A stretch of DNA of 64,000 nucleotides from Parasulfuritortus cantonensis (GTDB taxonomy: Bacteria > Pseudomonadota > Gammaproteobacteria > Burkholderiales > Thiobacillaceae): contig NZ_SJZB01000018.1 in NCBI RefSeq assembly GCF_004337445.1, forward strand, positions 62,001 through 126,000, given 5' to 3'. The notes beneath the pieces were generated by a model, which was not told where the DNA came from, made no database searches, and saw only the letters and a list, made by a program, of their open reading frames with translations. Positions 1-9,111 of this stretch are shown here, in pieces (the first letter of the stretch is position 1; every line of letters begins with the position of its first letter). The position numbers and the translations under genes were made by a program.

Positions 1-1116
1 GATGGCCTCGGGGGCGAACTCCAGGCCCACCCCCTCGGTTGCCAGGAGGGCCCGGTACTGGCTGGTCAGGCAGGCGTCGGTGGCGGTCAGGATGCGTTCG
101 AAGTCGGCCACCGAGAGGCTCTGCAGCTCGACCCGGATCGGGAAGCGGCCCTGCAGTTCGGGAATCAGGTCGGAGGGCTTGGCCAGGTGGAAGGCGCCGC
201 TGGCGATGAACAGGATGTGGTCGGTCTTGATCATGCCGTACTTGGTCGACACCGTGGCGCCTTCGACCAGGGGCAGGAGGTCGCGCTGCACGCCCTGGCG
301 CGAGACGTCGGTGCCCTGGCCTTCCGCCCGGCTGGCGATCTTGTCCAGTTCGTCGAGGAAGACGATGCCGTTCTGCTCGGTGTTGCGTACCGCCTCGGCC
401 TTGATCTCCTCCTCGTTGACCAGCTTGGCGGCCTCCTCGTCGACGAGCAGCTTCATGGCCTCGGCGATCTTCACCTTGCGGGTCTTGCTGCGCTTCTGGC
501 CGAGGTTCTGGAACATGCCCTGCAACTGGCTGGTGAGCTCCTCCATGCCGGGCGGCGCGAAGATTTCCATGCTGGTGGCCGGCAGCGCGATGTCCAGCTC
601 GATCTCCTTGTCGTCGAGCTGGCCCTCGCGGAGCATCTTGCGGAATTTCTGCCGGGTGCCGGAATCCTCGGCCTTGCGTTCCTCGCCCCAGGCCTCGCGC
701 GCCGGCGGCAGCAGGGCGTCGAGGACGCGCTCCTCGGCGGCCTCCTCGGCGCGGAAGCGGACTTGCTCGGCGGCCGCCTCGCGGGCCTGCTTGACCGCCA
801 TCTCGACGAGGTCGCGGACGATGCTGTCGACGTCCTTGCCGACGTAGCCGACCTCGGTGAACTTGGTCGCCTCGACCTTGATGAAGGGGGCACGCGCCAG
901 GCGTGCCAGGCGGCGGGCGATCTCGGTCTTGCCGACGCCGGTGGGGCCGATCATGAGGATGTTCTTGGGCGTGATCTCCTGGCGCAGCCCGTCGGCCACG
1001 TGCATGCGCCGCCAGCGGTTGCGCAGGGCGATGGCGCAGGCGCGCTTGGCCTCGGTCTGGCCGACGATGTACTTGTCCAGTTCGTGGACGATCTCCTGGG
1101 GGGTCATCTGGGACAT
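1..1116 (-). CDS. hslU: HslU, ATPase subunit of the HslUV protease (3' end outside window)
   Basis: HslU is the AAA+ unfoldase that feeds proteins to the HslV peptidase in the cytoplasm. The 372 codons present start [20 protein letters not shown], carry Walker A GPTGVGKT at residues 57-64 and a Walker B FLDELDK near residue 254, and continue into the family's C-terminal part ([16 protein letters not shown]). The family is about 440 residues, so roughly 70 are missing beyond base 1. The ATG at 1116 is preferred over the internal ATG at 1107 because the family usually begins MSxMTPxEIV. Upstream, in place of the usual hslV, lies a TauE/SafE-type membrane protein on the same strand 39 bp away. 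Confidence 0.96.
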   Translation of the reverse strand, partial: MSQMTPQEIVHELDKYIVGQTEAKRACAIALRNRWRRMHVADGLRQEITPKNILMIGPTGVGKTEIARRLARLARAPFIKVEATKFTEVGYVGKDVDSIVRDLVEMAVKQAREAAAEQVRFRAEEAAEERVLDALLPPAREAWGEERKAEDSGTRQKFRKMLREGQLDDKEIELDIALPATSMEIFAPPGMEELTSQLQGMFQNLGQKRSKTRKVKIAEAMKLLVDEEAAKLVNEEEIKAEAVRNTEQNGIVFLDELDKIASRAEGQGTDVSRQGVQRDLLPLVEGATVSTKYGMIKTDHILFIASGAFHLAKPSDLIPELQGRFPIRVELQSLSVADFERILTATDACLTSQYRALLATEGVGLEFAPEAI

Positions 1117-1155
1117 GGCGGCGAGGCCTCGAATCGGGGTTGTCTAAGTGTAGCC

Positions 1156-1818
1156 TCAGCGGACCAGGCCGAGCAGGCCCCAGACGCCGAAGCCGGCGAC
1201 GATGAGGCCGGCGGCGAGCTTGACGGCGCGGTTCGCGGCCAGGGCGCGCAGGCGCTCGGCGGCCCAGCCCATGGCCAGCAGGTTGGGCAGGGTGCCGAAG
1301 CCGAAGGCGAGCATCAGCAGGGCGCCGGAAACCGGTCCGCCGCTGGCCAGGGCGGTGACCAGGACGCTGTAGACCAGGCCGCACGGCAGCCAGCCCCAGA
1401 CCAGGCCGGCGGCGACGGCGCCGGGAAAGTCGCGGATCGGCAGCAGGCGCCCGAATACCGGCTGCAGACGGCGCCAGAGGCCGCCGCCGGCATGCTCCAG
1501 CCAGAGCACGGCACGGTTCAGGCCGGCCAGGTAGAGACCCATCAGAATCAGCACGACCTGGGCCACGACGAACAGGCCGGTCTGCACCGGCAGCAGGCGG
1601 TCGGACAGGAAGGCGGCGGAGCCGGCCAGGCCGGCCAGGGCGCCGGCCAGGGTGTAGCTGGCCAGGCGGCCGAGGTTGTAGCCGAGATGGAAGGGCAGGG
1701 GCTGGCGCCGGCCGCCCTGCAGGGACATCGCGGCGACGATGCCGCCGCACATGCCGACGCAATGGGCGCCGCCCAGCAGGCCGGCGAGGAAGGCGGTGAT
1801 CAGGCTGATTTCCGGCAT
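1156..1818 (-). CDS. TauE/SafE (DsbD_2/UreH_2-type) membrane protein
   Basis: This 220-residue, six-helix-like membrane protein starts with a transmembrane segment ending in HCVGMCGG (residues 19-26). That motif is typical of the small family annotated as sulfite exporter TauE/SafE or cytochrome biogenesis transmembrane region, often found near cbb3 oxidase and copper-handling genes. A second motif, GLVWGWLPCGLVYSVL, lies near residue 140. The conserved cysteines suggest metal or thiol chemistry rather than simple sulfite export, but the substrate is unknown. It sits 15 bp downstream of a c-type cytochrome gene on the same strand, which fits a role in haem-copper maturation. Confidence 0.8.
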   Translation of the reverse strand: MPEISLITAFLAGLLGGAHCVGMCGGIVAAMSLQGGRRQPLPFHLGYNLGRLASYTLAGALAGLAGSAAFLSDRLLPVQTGLFVVAQVVLILMGLYLAGLNRAVLWLEHAGGGLWRRLQPVFGRLLPIRDFPGAVAAGLVWGWLPCGLVYSVLVTALASGGPVSGALLMLAFGFGTLPNLLAMGWAAERLRALAANRAVKLAAGLIVAGFGVWGLLGLVR

Positions 1819-1833
1819 GGGCCCCAGGTACGG

Positions 1834-2328
1834 CTAGTCGCAGATCATGCCGTCCGCCACCCAGGCGCGCACGTCACGCGCCCATTCGTCGTAGCCGCCC
1901 GGCATGGTCGGGCGCCGGCCGGCCGGGGTCATGCCGCTCTTGATGGCCCAGAGCACGCGCGAGTCGGTGAGCAGGTGGTGGGACAGCACCTCGGCCTTGT
2001 CGCCGGTGGGGGTGTTGCGTTTGATCAACTCGCAGGTCTCGCGCGCCGAGTAGCCGGTGTAATCCATCTTCTCGCCGGGCGGTGCCATCCACTCTCCGCC
2101 CAGCAGCCCGGTCAGCGCCGGCTTGTGGCAGTTCTCGCACAGGTAGCGGGTACGGTGCGAGGTCCAGGCGCGGCCGTTGCTGCGCCGGCTGTTGAACTGG
2201 TGGCACTGCAGGCAGCGGGCGTCCTGGAACTTGGCGTACAGGGCATCGCTGAACTTGACCGGTTCCGCGCCGGCCGCCGCGGAGGCGGCCACTGCCAGGG
2301 CGAGGAGCGGGGCGAGCCAGGGGTTCAT
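1834..2328 (-). CDS. Periplasmic cytochrome c with two CxxCH motifs
   Basis: A 164-residue protein with an N-terminal signal peptide (hydrophobic run ending AAAGA) and two haem-binding motifs, CLQCH and CENCH. The C-terminal part (ARETCELIKRN ... LWAIKSGM ... VRAWVADGMICD) resembles the small diheme proteins often mislabelled isoquinoline 1-oxidoreductase subunit. It probably carries electrons in the periplasm; the partner is unknown. The start at 2328 gives a clean signal peptide and overlaps the stop codon of the upstream membrane protein gene (ATGA), so the two are likely translationally coupled. Confidence 0.8.
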   Translation of the reverse strand: MNPWLAPLLALAVAASAAAGAEPVKFSDALYAKFQDARCLQCHQFNSRRSNGRAWTSHRTRYLCENCHKPALTGLLGGEWMAPPGEKMDYTGYSARETCELIKRNTPTGDKAEVLSHHLLTDSRVLWAIKSGMTPAGRRPTMPGGYDEWARDVRAWVADGMICD

Positions 2329-3077
2329 GGTACGGCGGCGACCGGCTGGAAGATGGCCCGATAGGCGGCGTAGGTGGAACACAGGACCCAGGGCAGGAAG
2401 ACCAGCAGGCCGAGACCGAACGGAATCAGCATGGCGACCACGCCGAGCAGGCCCAGCAGCATGCTGTAGGCCAGGATCGGGCGCCAGTTGACGGCGCAGG
2501 CCCAGAGGCTCCACCACATGGCGTTGACGGCCGAGAAGCCGTCGAACAGGACCAGGGCGGGGGCGAACCAGGTGGCCATGACCAGCGGCGTGAGGAGGAC
2601 CAGGCCGGTGAACACGGCGGGCAGGGCCTGGCCCATGACCGCCTCGACCTGGGCCGGGTCCTGGCCGGCCGGGTTGGCGGCCAGTTGCGACATCTGCTGG
2701 AAGCCGTCGCCGCCCATCTGGCGCATGATCTGGTCGATGAGCAGGATGCCGGCCAGGTAGACGGTGCCCATGACGGCGAGGCCGAGGCGGCCGCGCGTGT
2801 CGGCGAAGCCGGCGCCCAGGTGCAGGAAGGTGACCGGCTGGCCGGTTTCGGCGGCCCGGCTCGCGGACATGTAGCCGGCAACCAGGAACGGCGACAGGAT
2901 CTCGATCGCGTATCCGCCCACGTAGGGGATGGCGCCGACCCCCATGAGGGCGAGGAAGACCAGCGCGGTCATGCCCATCCAGGGAACGGGCACCGGCTTG
3001 AACCAGCCCCAGCCGGCCTTCAGCCAGTCCAGACCGGCGCCCGCCGGCGGCCGGATGATACCGAGCGAGCCGCTCAT
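2325..3077 (-). CDS. BPSS1780-like integral membrane protein
   Basis: A 250-residue inner-membrane protein with about five to six hydrophobic segments. Its layout (a short cytoplasmic start ending in WGWFKPVPVPW, then a run of helices, then a WFAPALVLFDGFSAVNAMWWSLWACAVNW segment in two parts) matches the betaproteobacterial BPSS1780-type family of unknown function. The WFAPAL...A..WS..AC..NWR arrangement is the recognisable part. It is the first gene of a tight group with the cytochrome (ATGA overlap) and the TauE/SafE protein. No function can be assigned from sequence alone. Confidence 0.7.
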   Translation of the reverse strand: MSGSLGIIRPPAGAGLDWLKAGWGWFKPVPVPWMGMTALVFLALMGVGAIPYVGGYAIEILSPFLVAGYMSASRAAETGQPVTFLHLGAGFADTRGRLGLAVMGTVYLAGILLIDQIMRQMGGDGFQQMSQLAANPAGQDPAQVEAVMGQALPAVFTGLVLLTPLVMATWFAPALVLFDGFSAVNAMWWSLWACAVNWRPILAYSMLLGLLGVVAMLIPFGLGLLVFLPWVLCSTYAAYRAIFQPVAAVP

Positions 3078-3126
3078 GAAACGACGAGCGCCGCCACGCG
3101 GCGGCGCCCGTGGACCGGTGCGGGCA

Positions 3127-3468
3127 TCAGAATTCCTTGATCATCCACATCGGCACGACCAGGTTGGGCGACAGGTCGTCGTAGCGGCGCATCAGGCCGT
3201 CGCCGCGCTGGTCGACCAGGTAATAGGGCTTACCGTGGCGCGGCGTCACCTTGATCATGTACAGGCGCCCGTGCAGGCGGTATTCCTCGACCTTGTCGTC
3301 GCCGCGCCGGCTGATCGTCACCTTCGGTTCCAGGTCCGGGTCCTGGACGCCCGGCGGCGGCGCGATCTCGGGCACCGGCTGGAGCTGGGGCGGCTTGTCG
3401 TCGACCGCGCCGGCGGCGAGCGGGAACACGGCCAGACCGGCGGTCAGGACTAACAGGGTTGTGCGCAT
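3127..3468 (-). CDS. DUF2782 family periplasmic protein
   Basis: A 113-residue protein with a signal peptide (MRTTLLVLTAGLAVFPLAAGA), a proline-rich linker (PQLQPVPEIAPPPG) and a conserved core (VTISRRGDDKVEEYRLHGRLYMIKV in pieces) of the DUF2782 family. Members commonly sit beside polA in betaproteobacteria, as here. Function is unknown. The ATG at 3468 was chosen because it starts the signal peptide; the open frame extends upstream only as an antisense-like reading of the LOG gene. Confidence 0.85.
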   Translation of the reverse strand: MRTTLLVLTAGLAVFPLAAGAVDDKPPQLQPVPEIAPPPGVQDPDLEPKVTISRRGDDKVEEYRLHGRLYMIKVTPRHGKPYYLVDQRGDGLMRRYDDLSPNLVVPMWMIKEF

Positions 3469-3503
3469 GATGAATTCCCAATGACTGTGTATTGAATTGT
3501 ACC

Positions 3504-4226
3504 TCACAGGCTCAGCAGTATCTCCCGATCGCGCGGGGTCGGCGTCAGGCAGGAATTCTCGTAGTGGCGGAATATCGCCTCGACGATCTGGTCGGGGTCG
3601 TCGATGATCTGGAGCAGGCCGGCGTCCTCGGGATCGATCATGCCCTCGGCGGCCATCGTGCCCTTGATCCAGTCGAGCAGGCCGCGCCAGAAGGGGCCGT
3701 GCACCAGGATGATCGGGATGCGCCGGATCTTGCCGGTCTGCACCAGGGTGAGCACCTCCATGAGTTCGTCCAGGGTGCCGAAGCCGCCCGGCATGATGAC
3801 GTAGGCGCTGGCGAACTTGACGAACATGACCTTGCGGGCGAAGAAGTGCCGGAAGGTCTGGGAGACGTCCTGGTAGGGGTTGGCGTGCTGCTCGTGGGGG
3901 AGTTGGATGTTGAGGCCGACGCTGGGCGACTTGCCGTAGTAGGCGCCCTTGTTGGCGGCCTCCATGATGCCGGGGCCGCCGCCCGAGATGACCGCGAAGC
4001 CGGCGTTGGACAGCTTGTGGGCGATGGTCTCGGTGAGCTGGTAATAGGGGTTGCCGGACTTCACCCTGGCGCTGCCGAAGATGGTCACGGCGGGGCGGAT
4101 CGGGGCCAGGCGTTCGGTCGCCTCGACGAACTCTGCCATAATTTCGAACATGCGCCAGGACTCGCGCGCCGAAAGCAGGGCCTCCTTGCTGCCCTCTGGA
4201 TCGACCACATTCGGAATCTTCTTCAT
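3504..4226 (-). CDS. LOG family protein (nucleoside 5'-monophosphate phosphoribohydrolase type)
   Basis: A 240-residue Rossmann-fold protein of the TIGR00730/LOG family, which hydrolyses nucleoside monophosphates, including cytokinin ribotides, to base and ribose 5-phosphate. The diagnostic motifs GGGPGIMEAANKGA and PGGFGTLDELMEV are intact. The native substrate in bacteria is usually not known. Its start codon shares bases with the divergent polA start: CAT at 4224-4226 here, ATG at 4225-4227 for polA. The N-terminal ARESWRMFEIMAEFVEATERL matches relatives, so the overlapping start is probably genuine. Confidence 0.9.
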   Translation of the reverse strand: MKKIPNVVDPEGSKEALLSARESWRMFEIMAEFVEATERLAPIRPAVTIFGSARVKSGNPYYQLTETIAHKLSNAGFAVISGGGPGIMEAANKGAYYGKSPSVGLNIQLPHEQHANPYQDVSQTFRHFFARKVMFVKFASAYVIMPGGFGTLDELMEVLTLVQTGKIRRIPIILVHGPFWRGLLDWIKGTMAAEGMIDPEDAGLLQIIDDPDQIVEAIFRHYENSCLTPTPRDREILLSL

Positions 4227-6990
4227 GGACCATACCCTGTTGCTGGTGGACGGCTCATCATACCTTTACCGCGCCTTCCACGCCCTGCCGGACCTGCGCA
4301 ACCGGGATGGTTTCCCCACCGGCGCCCTCTATGGCGTCATCAACATGCTGCGTCGCCTGCACAAGGAGAATCCGGCCGCCTTCGTCGCCTGCGTGTTCGA
4401 CGCCAAGGGCAAGACCTTCCGCGACGACCTCTATCCCGAATACAAGGCCCACCGGCCGCCGATGCCGGAGGACCTGGCGCGGCAGATCGAACCCATCCAC
4501 GAGGCCGTGCGCGCGCTCGGCTGGCCGATCCTCATGATCGAGGGCGTGGAAGCGGACGACGTCATCGCCACCCTGGTGCGCCGGGCCGAGGCCGAGGGCC
4601 TCGCCAGCATCGTGTCCACCGGCGACAAGGACCTGGCCCAACTGGTCACGCCCCGGGTCAGGCTGGTCAACACCATGACCAACGAGACCCTGGACGAGGC
4701 CGGCGTGCAGGCCAAGTTCGGCGTGCCGCCGGCGCGCATCGTCGATTACCTGAGCCTGGTCGGCGATGCCGTGGACAACGTGCCGGGGGTGGACAAGGTG
4801 GGCCCGAAGACCGCCGCCAAGTGGATCGCCGAATACGGCGGCCTCGACGAACTCATGGCCCGGGCCGGCGAGGTCAAGGGCAAGGCCGGCGAGAACCTGC
4901 GCCAGGCCCTCGACTGGCTGCCCACGGCACGCACCCTGGTCACGGTCAAGGACGACGTCGCCCTGCCGGTGGCGCTCGACCAGCTGCATTGGCAGCCCGA
5001 GGACCGCGACAAGCTGTTCGAGCTGTTCGAGCGCTTCAACTTCCGTACCTGGCTGCGCGAGCTGCAGGCGCCCGGTGCCGCGGCCCCGGCGTCCGCGCCG
5101 GCCGAGGGCGGCGCGGTGGCGCCGCCGCGGGCCAGGGTGGAGCGGCGCTACGAGACCCTGCTCGGCGCGGCCGACCTGGAACGCTGGCTGGACAAGCTCG
5201 CCGGCGCCGAGCTGATCTGCCTGGACACCGAGACGACCAGCCTGGACCCGATGCAGGCGCGCCTGGTCGGCATGTCCTTCTCGGTCGTTCCCGCCCGGGC
5301 CCATCCCCAGGCCGAGCTGGGCTTCGACGCGCCGGTCGCCGAGGCCGCCTATTTGCCGCTCGCCCATGCCTATGCCGGCGCCCCCGACCAGCTCGACCTG
5401 GCGGCCACGCTGGCGCACCTGAAACCGATCCTGGAAGACCCGGACCGGGCCAAGGTCGGCCAGAACCTGAAGTACGACTGGCACGTGCTGAAGAACCACG
5501 GCGTCGATCTCCAGGGCATCGTCCACGACACCCTGCTGCAGAGCTATGTCCTCGAGGCGCACGAGCGCCACGACATGGATACCCTGGCGGAGCGCCACCT
5601 GGGCGAGACGACGATCAAGTACGAGGAGGTGTGCGGCAAAGGTGCCGGCCAGATCGGCTTCGACCAGGTCGACGTCGAGCGCGCCACCGCCTACGCCGCC
5701 GAGGATGCCGACATCACCCTGCGCCTGCACCAGGCCATGTATCCGCGCGTCCGTGCCGAGGCCGGCCTGGACCACGTCTACCGGCACATCGAGATGCCGC
5801 TGCTGCCCATCCTGGCGCGCATCGAGCGCACCGGCGTCAAGCTCGACTGCGAACTGCTGCGCCGGCACTCCGACTTCCTGGCCCGGGAGATGCTGGAGAT
5901 CGAGCAGAAGGCCCACGCCGCGGCCGGCCAGCCGTTCAACCTGAATTCGACCAAGCAGCTCGGCGAGATCTTCTTCAACCAGCTCAAACTGCCGGTGCTC
6001 AAGAAGACGCCCAAGGGCGCACCCTCCACCGACGAGGAGGTCCTGGAGAAGCTGGCCGAGGACTACCCGCTGCCCAAACTGATCCTGGACTACCGCGGCC
6101 TGGCCAAGCTGAAGTCGACCTACACCGACAAGCTGCCGCTGATGGTCAATCCGGCCACCGGCCGGGTGCACACCACCTACAGCCAGGCCGTCGCGGTGAC
6201 CGGCCGCCTGGCCTCCAACGACCCCAACCTGCAGAACATCCCCGTGCGCACCCAGGAAGGCCGCAAGATACGCGAGGCCTTCGTCGCCGAGCCCGGCTGC
6301 GTCATCGTCTCGGCCGACTACTCCCAGATCGAGCTCAGGATCATGGCCCACCTGTCCGGCGACGAGCGCCTGCTGGCGGCCTTCGCCGAGGATGCCGACA
6401 TCCACCGCGCCACCGCCGCCGAGGTGCTCGGCCTCGCCCCCGAGCAGGTCCTGCCCGAGCAGCGCCGCATGGCCAAGGCGGTCAACTTCGGCCTCATCTA
6501 CGGCATGTCGGCCTTCGGCCTGGCGGCCCAGCTGAACATCGACCGGACCACCGCCCAGGCCTACATCGACCGTTACTTCGCCCGCTATCCCGGCGTCGCC
6601 GAATACATGGCGCGTACCCGCGAGCAGGCCAAGATGGAAGGCTACGTCGAGACCCTGTTCGGGCGCCGGCTCTACCTGCCCGAGATCAGGAGCGGCAACC
6701 CGCAGCGTCGCCAGGGCGCCGAGCGGGCCGCCATCAACGCGCCCATGCAGGGCACCGCCGCCGACCTGATCAAGCTGGCCATGATCGCCGTCCAGGGTTG
6801 GCTCGACGCCGAATGCCTGCAGACCCGGCTGATCATGCAGGTGCACGACGAACTGGTGCTGGAAGTGGCCGAGGCCGAGCTGGACCGGGTCAGGACCCGG
6901 CTGCCGGAACTGATGGGCGGGGTCGCCGACCTGAAGGTGCCGCTCAAGGTGGAAGCGGGCGTCGGGCCGAACTGGGAGGCGGCGCACTGA
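4225..6990 (+). CDS. polA: DNA polymerase I
   Basis: A 921-residue Pol I, close to the 928 residues of E. coli. It has an N-terminal 5'-3' exonuclease/FEN domain (MDHTLLLVDGSSYLYRAFHA), a 3'-5' exonuclease domain with an intact DxE (CLDTETTSLD), and a polymerase domain with motif A (SADYSQIELRIMAH), motif B (RRMAKAVNFGLIYG) and motif C (QVHDELVLEV). It fills gaps in repair and removes RNA primers. The ATG at 4225 is the family start; the open frame runs upstream inside the antisense LOG gene. Any promoter must therefore lie within the LOG coding sequence. A sulfotransferase-like gene follows one base after the stop. Confidence 0.98.
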   Translation: MDHTLLLVDGSSYLYRAFHALPDLRNRDGFPTGALYGVINMLRRLHKENPAAFVACVFDAKGKTFRDDLYPEYKAHRPPMPEDLARQIEPIHEAVRALGWPILMIEGVEADDVIATLVRRAEAEGLASIVSTGDKDLAQLVTPRVRLVNTMTNETLDEAGVQAKFGVPPARIVDYLSLVGDAVDNVPGVDKVGPKTAAKWIAEYGGLDELMARAGEVKGKAGENLRQALDWLPTARTLVTVKDDVALPVALDQLHWQPEDRDKLFELFERFNFRTWLRELQAPGAAAPASAPAEGGAVAPPRARVERRYETLLGAADLERWLDKLAGAELICLDTETTSLDPMQARLVGMSFSVVPARAHPQAELGFDAPVAEAAYLPLAHAYAGAPDQLDLAATLAHLKPILEDPDRAKVGQNLKYDWHVLKNHGVDLQGIVHDTLLQSYVLEAHERHDMDTLAERHLGETTIKYEEVCGKGAGQIGFDQVDVERATAYAAEDADITLRLHQAMYPRVRAEAGLDHVYRHIEMPLLPILARIERTGVKLDCELLRRHSDFLAREMLEIEQKAHAAAGQPFNLNSTKQLGEIFFNQLKLPVLKKTPKGAPSTDEEVLEKLAEDYPLPKLILDYRGLAKLKSTYTDKLPLMVNPATGRVHTTYSQAVAVTGRLASNDPNLQNIPVRTQEGRKIREAFVAEPGCVIVSADYSQIELRIMAHLSGDERLLAAFAEDADIHRATAAEVLGLAPEQVLPEQRRMAKAVNFGLIYGMSAFGLAAQLNIDRTTAQAYIDRYFARYPGVAEYMARTREQAKMEGYVETLFGRRLYLPEIRSGNPQRRQGAERAAINAPMQGTAADLIKLAMIAVQGWLDAECLQTRLIMQVHDELVLEVAEAELDRVRTRLPELMGGVADLKVPLKVEAGVGPNWEAAH

Positions 6991-6991
6991 C

Positions 6992-7852
6992 ATGACGAAG
7001 CGCGGTGCCAGTCCCGAACTCGTGCTCTTCACCGCCACCACCGGGCGTACCGGCAGCACCTCGCTGGTGGAGCTGTTCCAGCGCAACGTGCCCGGCTGCG
7101 TCGCCGAGCACGAGCCCGGCTACCAGCCCGAGACGGTCTACGAACGCCTCTACGAGGCCCTGTTTCTGCGCCGCGTCCGCAAGCTGGACCGGCGTGGTTT
7201 CGGCCGCGCGCTGCAATGGTACGACCGTGGCGAACGCGTCCTGGACCGGCTCGTGCACCTGCGCGCCCGGCGTATCCGGCGCCTGGGCTGCCGGGTGTAT
7301 CTGGAATCCAATCACGCCTTCCTGTCCTCGCTGGGCGACGCCCTGGTCGAGGAATTCCCGAACCTCGGGCTGATCCACCTGGTGCGCGACCCCATGGAGG
7401 TGGCGGTCAGCCACTGCAACCGCAACACCCGGCCGGCAGGCAGCCCGGACTTCCTGCGCGCGCTGGGCGCCTGGCACCCGCACCCGGAGGCGCGACGCAA
7501 CTGCCTGGTGCCGCCGGCAGGGGACCTGACCTGCTTCCAGTACTATCTGTGGGTCTGGCTGGAGTGTGAGCGGCGGCGCTTGCGTTTCCTCGAGCGCAAC
7601 CCGGCGGTGCGCTGTTTCAGGCTGCTCACTCCGGATCTCAACGAGCCGGCCCGGATCGCCGAGTTGTTCGCCTTTTTCGGCCTGCCGGTGGATTCCGGCC
7701 GGCTCGTCGTCCCGCCGGCCCGGAATCGCAACGCCGAGGTCACGCGGGTGGATGAGCGGCACCGGGAGGAGGCCCGCGACCTGCTCCGGCGCCTCGGTCC
7801 CGGCGTCCTGGCCGGCCTGCCGGCGACCTTCGGGCTGGCCGACTTGCTCTAG
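6992..7852 (+). CDS. Sulfotransferase-like P-loop protein
   Basis: A 286-residue cytoplasmic protein with a 5'-phosphosulfate-binding P-loop, TATTGRTGSTSL, at residues 15-26, then a region typical of the 3'-phosphate site (LIHLVRDPMEVAVSHCNRN). This is the signature of PAPS-dependent sulfotransferases. The acceptor is unknown; relatives act on glycans, lipids or small molecules. Its ATG lies one base past the polA stop, so it is probably cotranscribed with polA. A rho-independent terminator follows at 7868-7893. Confidence 0.75.
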   Translation: MTKRGASPELVLFTATTGRTGSTSLVELFQRNVPGCVAEHEPGYQPETVYERLYEALFLRRVRKLDRRGFGRALQWYDRGERVLDRLVHLRARRIRRLGCRVYLESNHAFLSSLGDALVEEFPNLGLIHLVRDPMEVAVSHCNRNTRPAGSPDFLRALGAWHPHPEARRNCLVPPAGDLTCFQYYLWVWLECERRRLRFLERNPAVRCFRLLTPDLNEPARIAELFAFFGLPVDSGRLVVPPARNRNAEVTRVDERHREEARDLLRRLGPGVLAGLPATFGLADLL

Positions 7853-7867
7853 GGCGGACGGCAATGG

Positions 7868-7893
7868 AAAAGGCCGCCCGGGGGCGGCCTTTT
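7868..7893. terminator. Bidirectional rho-independent terminator
   Basis: An 11-bp perfect stem, AAAAGGCCGCC pairing with GGCGGCCTTTT around a 4-base loop, gives a T run on either strand. It sits between the convergent sulfotransferase-like gene and rplS and can serve both. Confidence 0.9.
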
Positions 7894-7912
7894 CAGCGGG
7901 GTACAGTCAGGC

Positions 7913-8278
7913 TCAGGCCTTCTTGATTTCCAGCTTTTCCTTGATGCGGGCGGACTTGCCGGTACGGCCGCGCAGGTAGTACAGCTTGGCGCGGCGGACG
8001 TCGCCCTTGCGCTTGACTTCGATGGCGGCGACCAGCGGAGAGTAGGTCTGGAAGGTACGCTCGACGCCTTCGCCGGCGGAGATCTTGCGGACGATGAAGC
8101 TGGAGTTGAGGCCGCGGTTGCGCTTGGCGATCACGACGCCTTCATAGGCCTGCAGACGTTCGCGGTTGCCTTCCTTCACCTTCACCTGCACCACGACGGT
8201 GTCGCCGGGGGAGAATTCGGGGATGGTCTTGCCCAGACGGGCGATTTCTTCGTTTTCGAGTTGGGCGATGAGGTTCAT
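7913..8278 (-). CDS. rplS: 50S ribosomal protein L19
   Basis: A 121-residue L19 ([20 protein letters not shown] ... [20 protein letters not shown]), located at the 30S-50S interface of the ribosome. It is the last gene of the conserved rpsP-rimM-trmD-rplS operon, 56 bp after trmD, and is followed by the terminator at 7868-7893. Confidence 0.98.
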   Translation of the reverse strand: MNLIAQLENEEIARLGKTIPEFSPGDTVVVQVKVKEGNRERLQAYEGVVIAKRNRGLNSSFIVRKISAGEGVERTFQTYSPLVAAIEVKRKGDVRRAKLYYLRGRTGKSARIKEKLEIKKA

Positions 8279-8334
8279 CGTCGGTTCCTTTCAGGTTCGC
8301 GCTATAGGTATCCGGCGGATACATGGCGCGGTTT

Positions 8335-9111
8335 CTAATGACCCGGTTTACCCGGATCGGCTACATCCCGACGAAATTCGTCGAGCAAATCCAATTCCTC
8401 GCGGCTCAGCGACCGCCGGTCGAGCAGGTCCGGCCGCCGTTGCCAGGTCCGCCCGAGCGACTGCTTGAGCCGCCAGCGCGCCACCCCGGCGTGGTTGCCG
8501 GTAAGCAACTCGGCCGGCGTGCCCAGACCCAGGTAAACCTCGGGCCGCGTGTAGTGCGGGCAGTCCAGCAGACCGTCGGCGAAGGAGTCCTCGGCCGCCG
8601 AGCCGGCGTGGCCCAGCGCCCCCGGCAACTGCCGGATCAACGCATCCAGCAACACCATGGCGGGCAGCTCGCCGCCCGACAGGACATAGTCGCCGATGGA
8701 GACCTCCTCCACCGGGTGACGGGCGAACACGCGCTCGTCGATGCCTTCGTAGCGGCCGGCCAGCAGCACCAGGGCCGGTTCCTGCACCAGTTCCTCAACC
8801 AGAGCCTGGTTTAGCGTCCGCCCCTGCGGCGAAAGATAAACCAGGCGCGGCTGCGCGATGCCGTCACGGCGCAACGCCGTTTTCGCGGCGGTGAGCGCCA
8901 GGTCCAGCGGTTCGGCCAGCATCACCATGCCGGGACCGCCGCCGAACGGGCGGTCGTCCACCGTCCGGTAGCTGTCCGAGGTGAAGTCCCGGGGGTCCCA
9001 GAACCTCAACTCGAGCAGGCCGTTCCTGACCGCCCGGCCGCTGATGCCGTATTCGGTCAGGGCGGCGAACAGGGCCGGGAACAGGGTCACCACGTGGTAC
9101 CGCGGTGTCAC
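8335..9111 (-). CDS. trmD: tRNA (guanine-N1-)-methyltransferase TrmD
   Basis: TrmD methylates G37 of tRNAs that read codons starting with C (and some others), preventing frameshifting. The 258 residues include the SPOUT knot: [24 protein letters not shown] and [15 protein letters not shown]. The start is a GTG at 9111 whose bases overlap the rimM stop (GTGA), giving the expected N-terminus ending RYHVVTLFP. No in-frame ATG lies near, so coupling to rimM is likely. Confidence 0.96.
   Translation of the reverse strand: MTPRYHVVTLFPALFAALTEYGISGRAVRNGLLELRFWDPRDFTSDSYRTVDDRPFGGGPGMVMLAEPLDLALTAAKTALRRDGIAQPRLVYLSPQGRTLNQALVEELVQEPALVLLAGRYEGIDERVFARHPVEEVSIGDYVLSGGELPAMVLLDALIRQLPGALGHAGSAAEDSFADGLLDCPHYTRPEVYLGLGTPAELLTGNHAGVARWRLKQSLGRTWQRRPDLLDRRSLSREELDLLDEFRRDVADPGKPGH

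Noticed and set aside
187-2364. Long plus-strand frame opposite hslU and the TauE/cytochrome genes
   Set aside because: It is antisense to clearly recognisable genes and its product is low-complexity Gly/Ala/Gln-rich with no family match.
4258-7086. 942-codon frame antisense to polA
   Set aside because: It mirrors polA; polA has all polymerase motifs intact in the forward frame.
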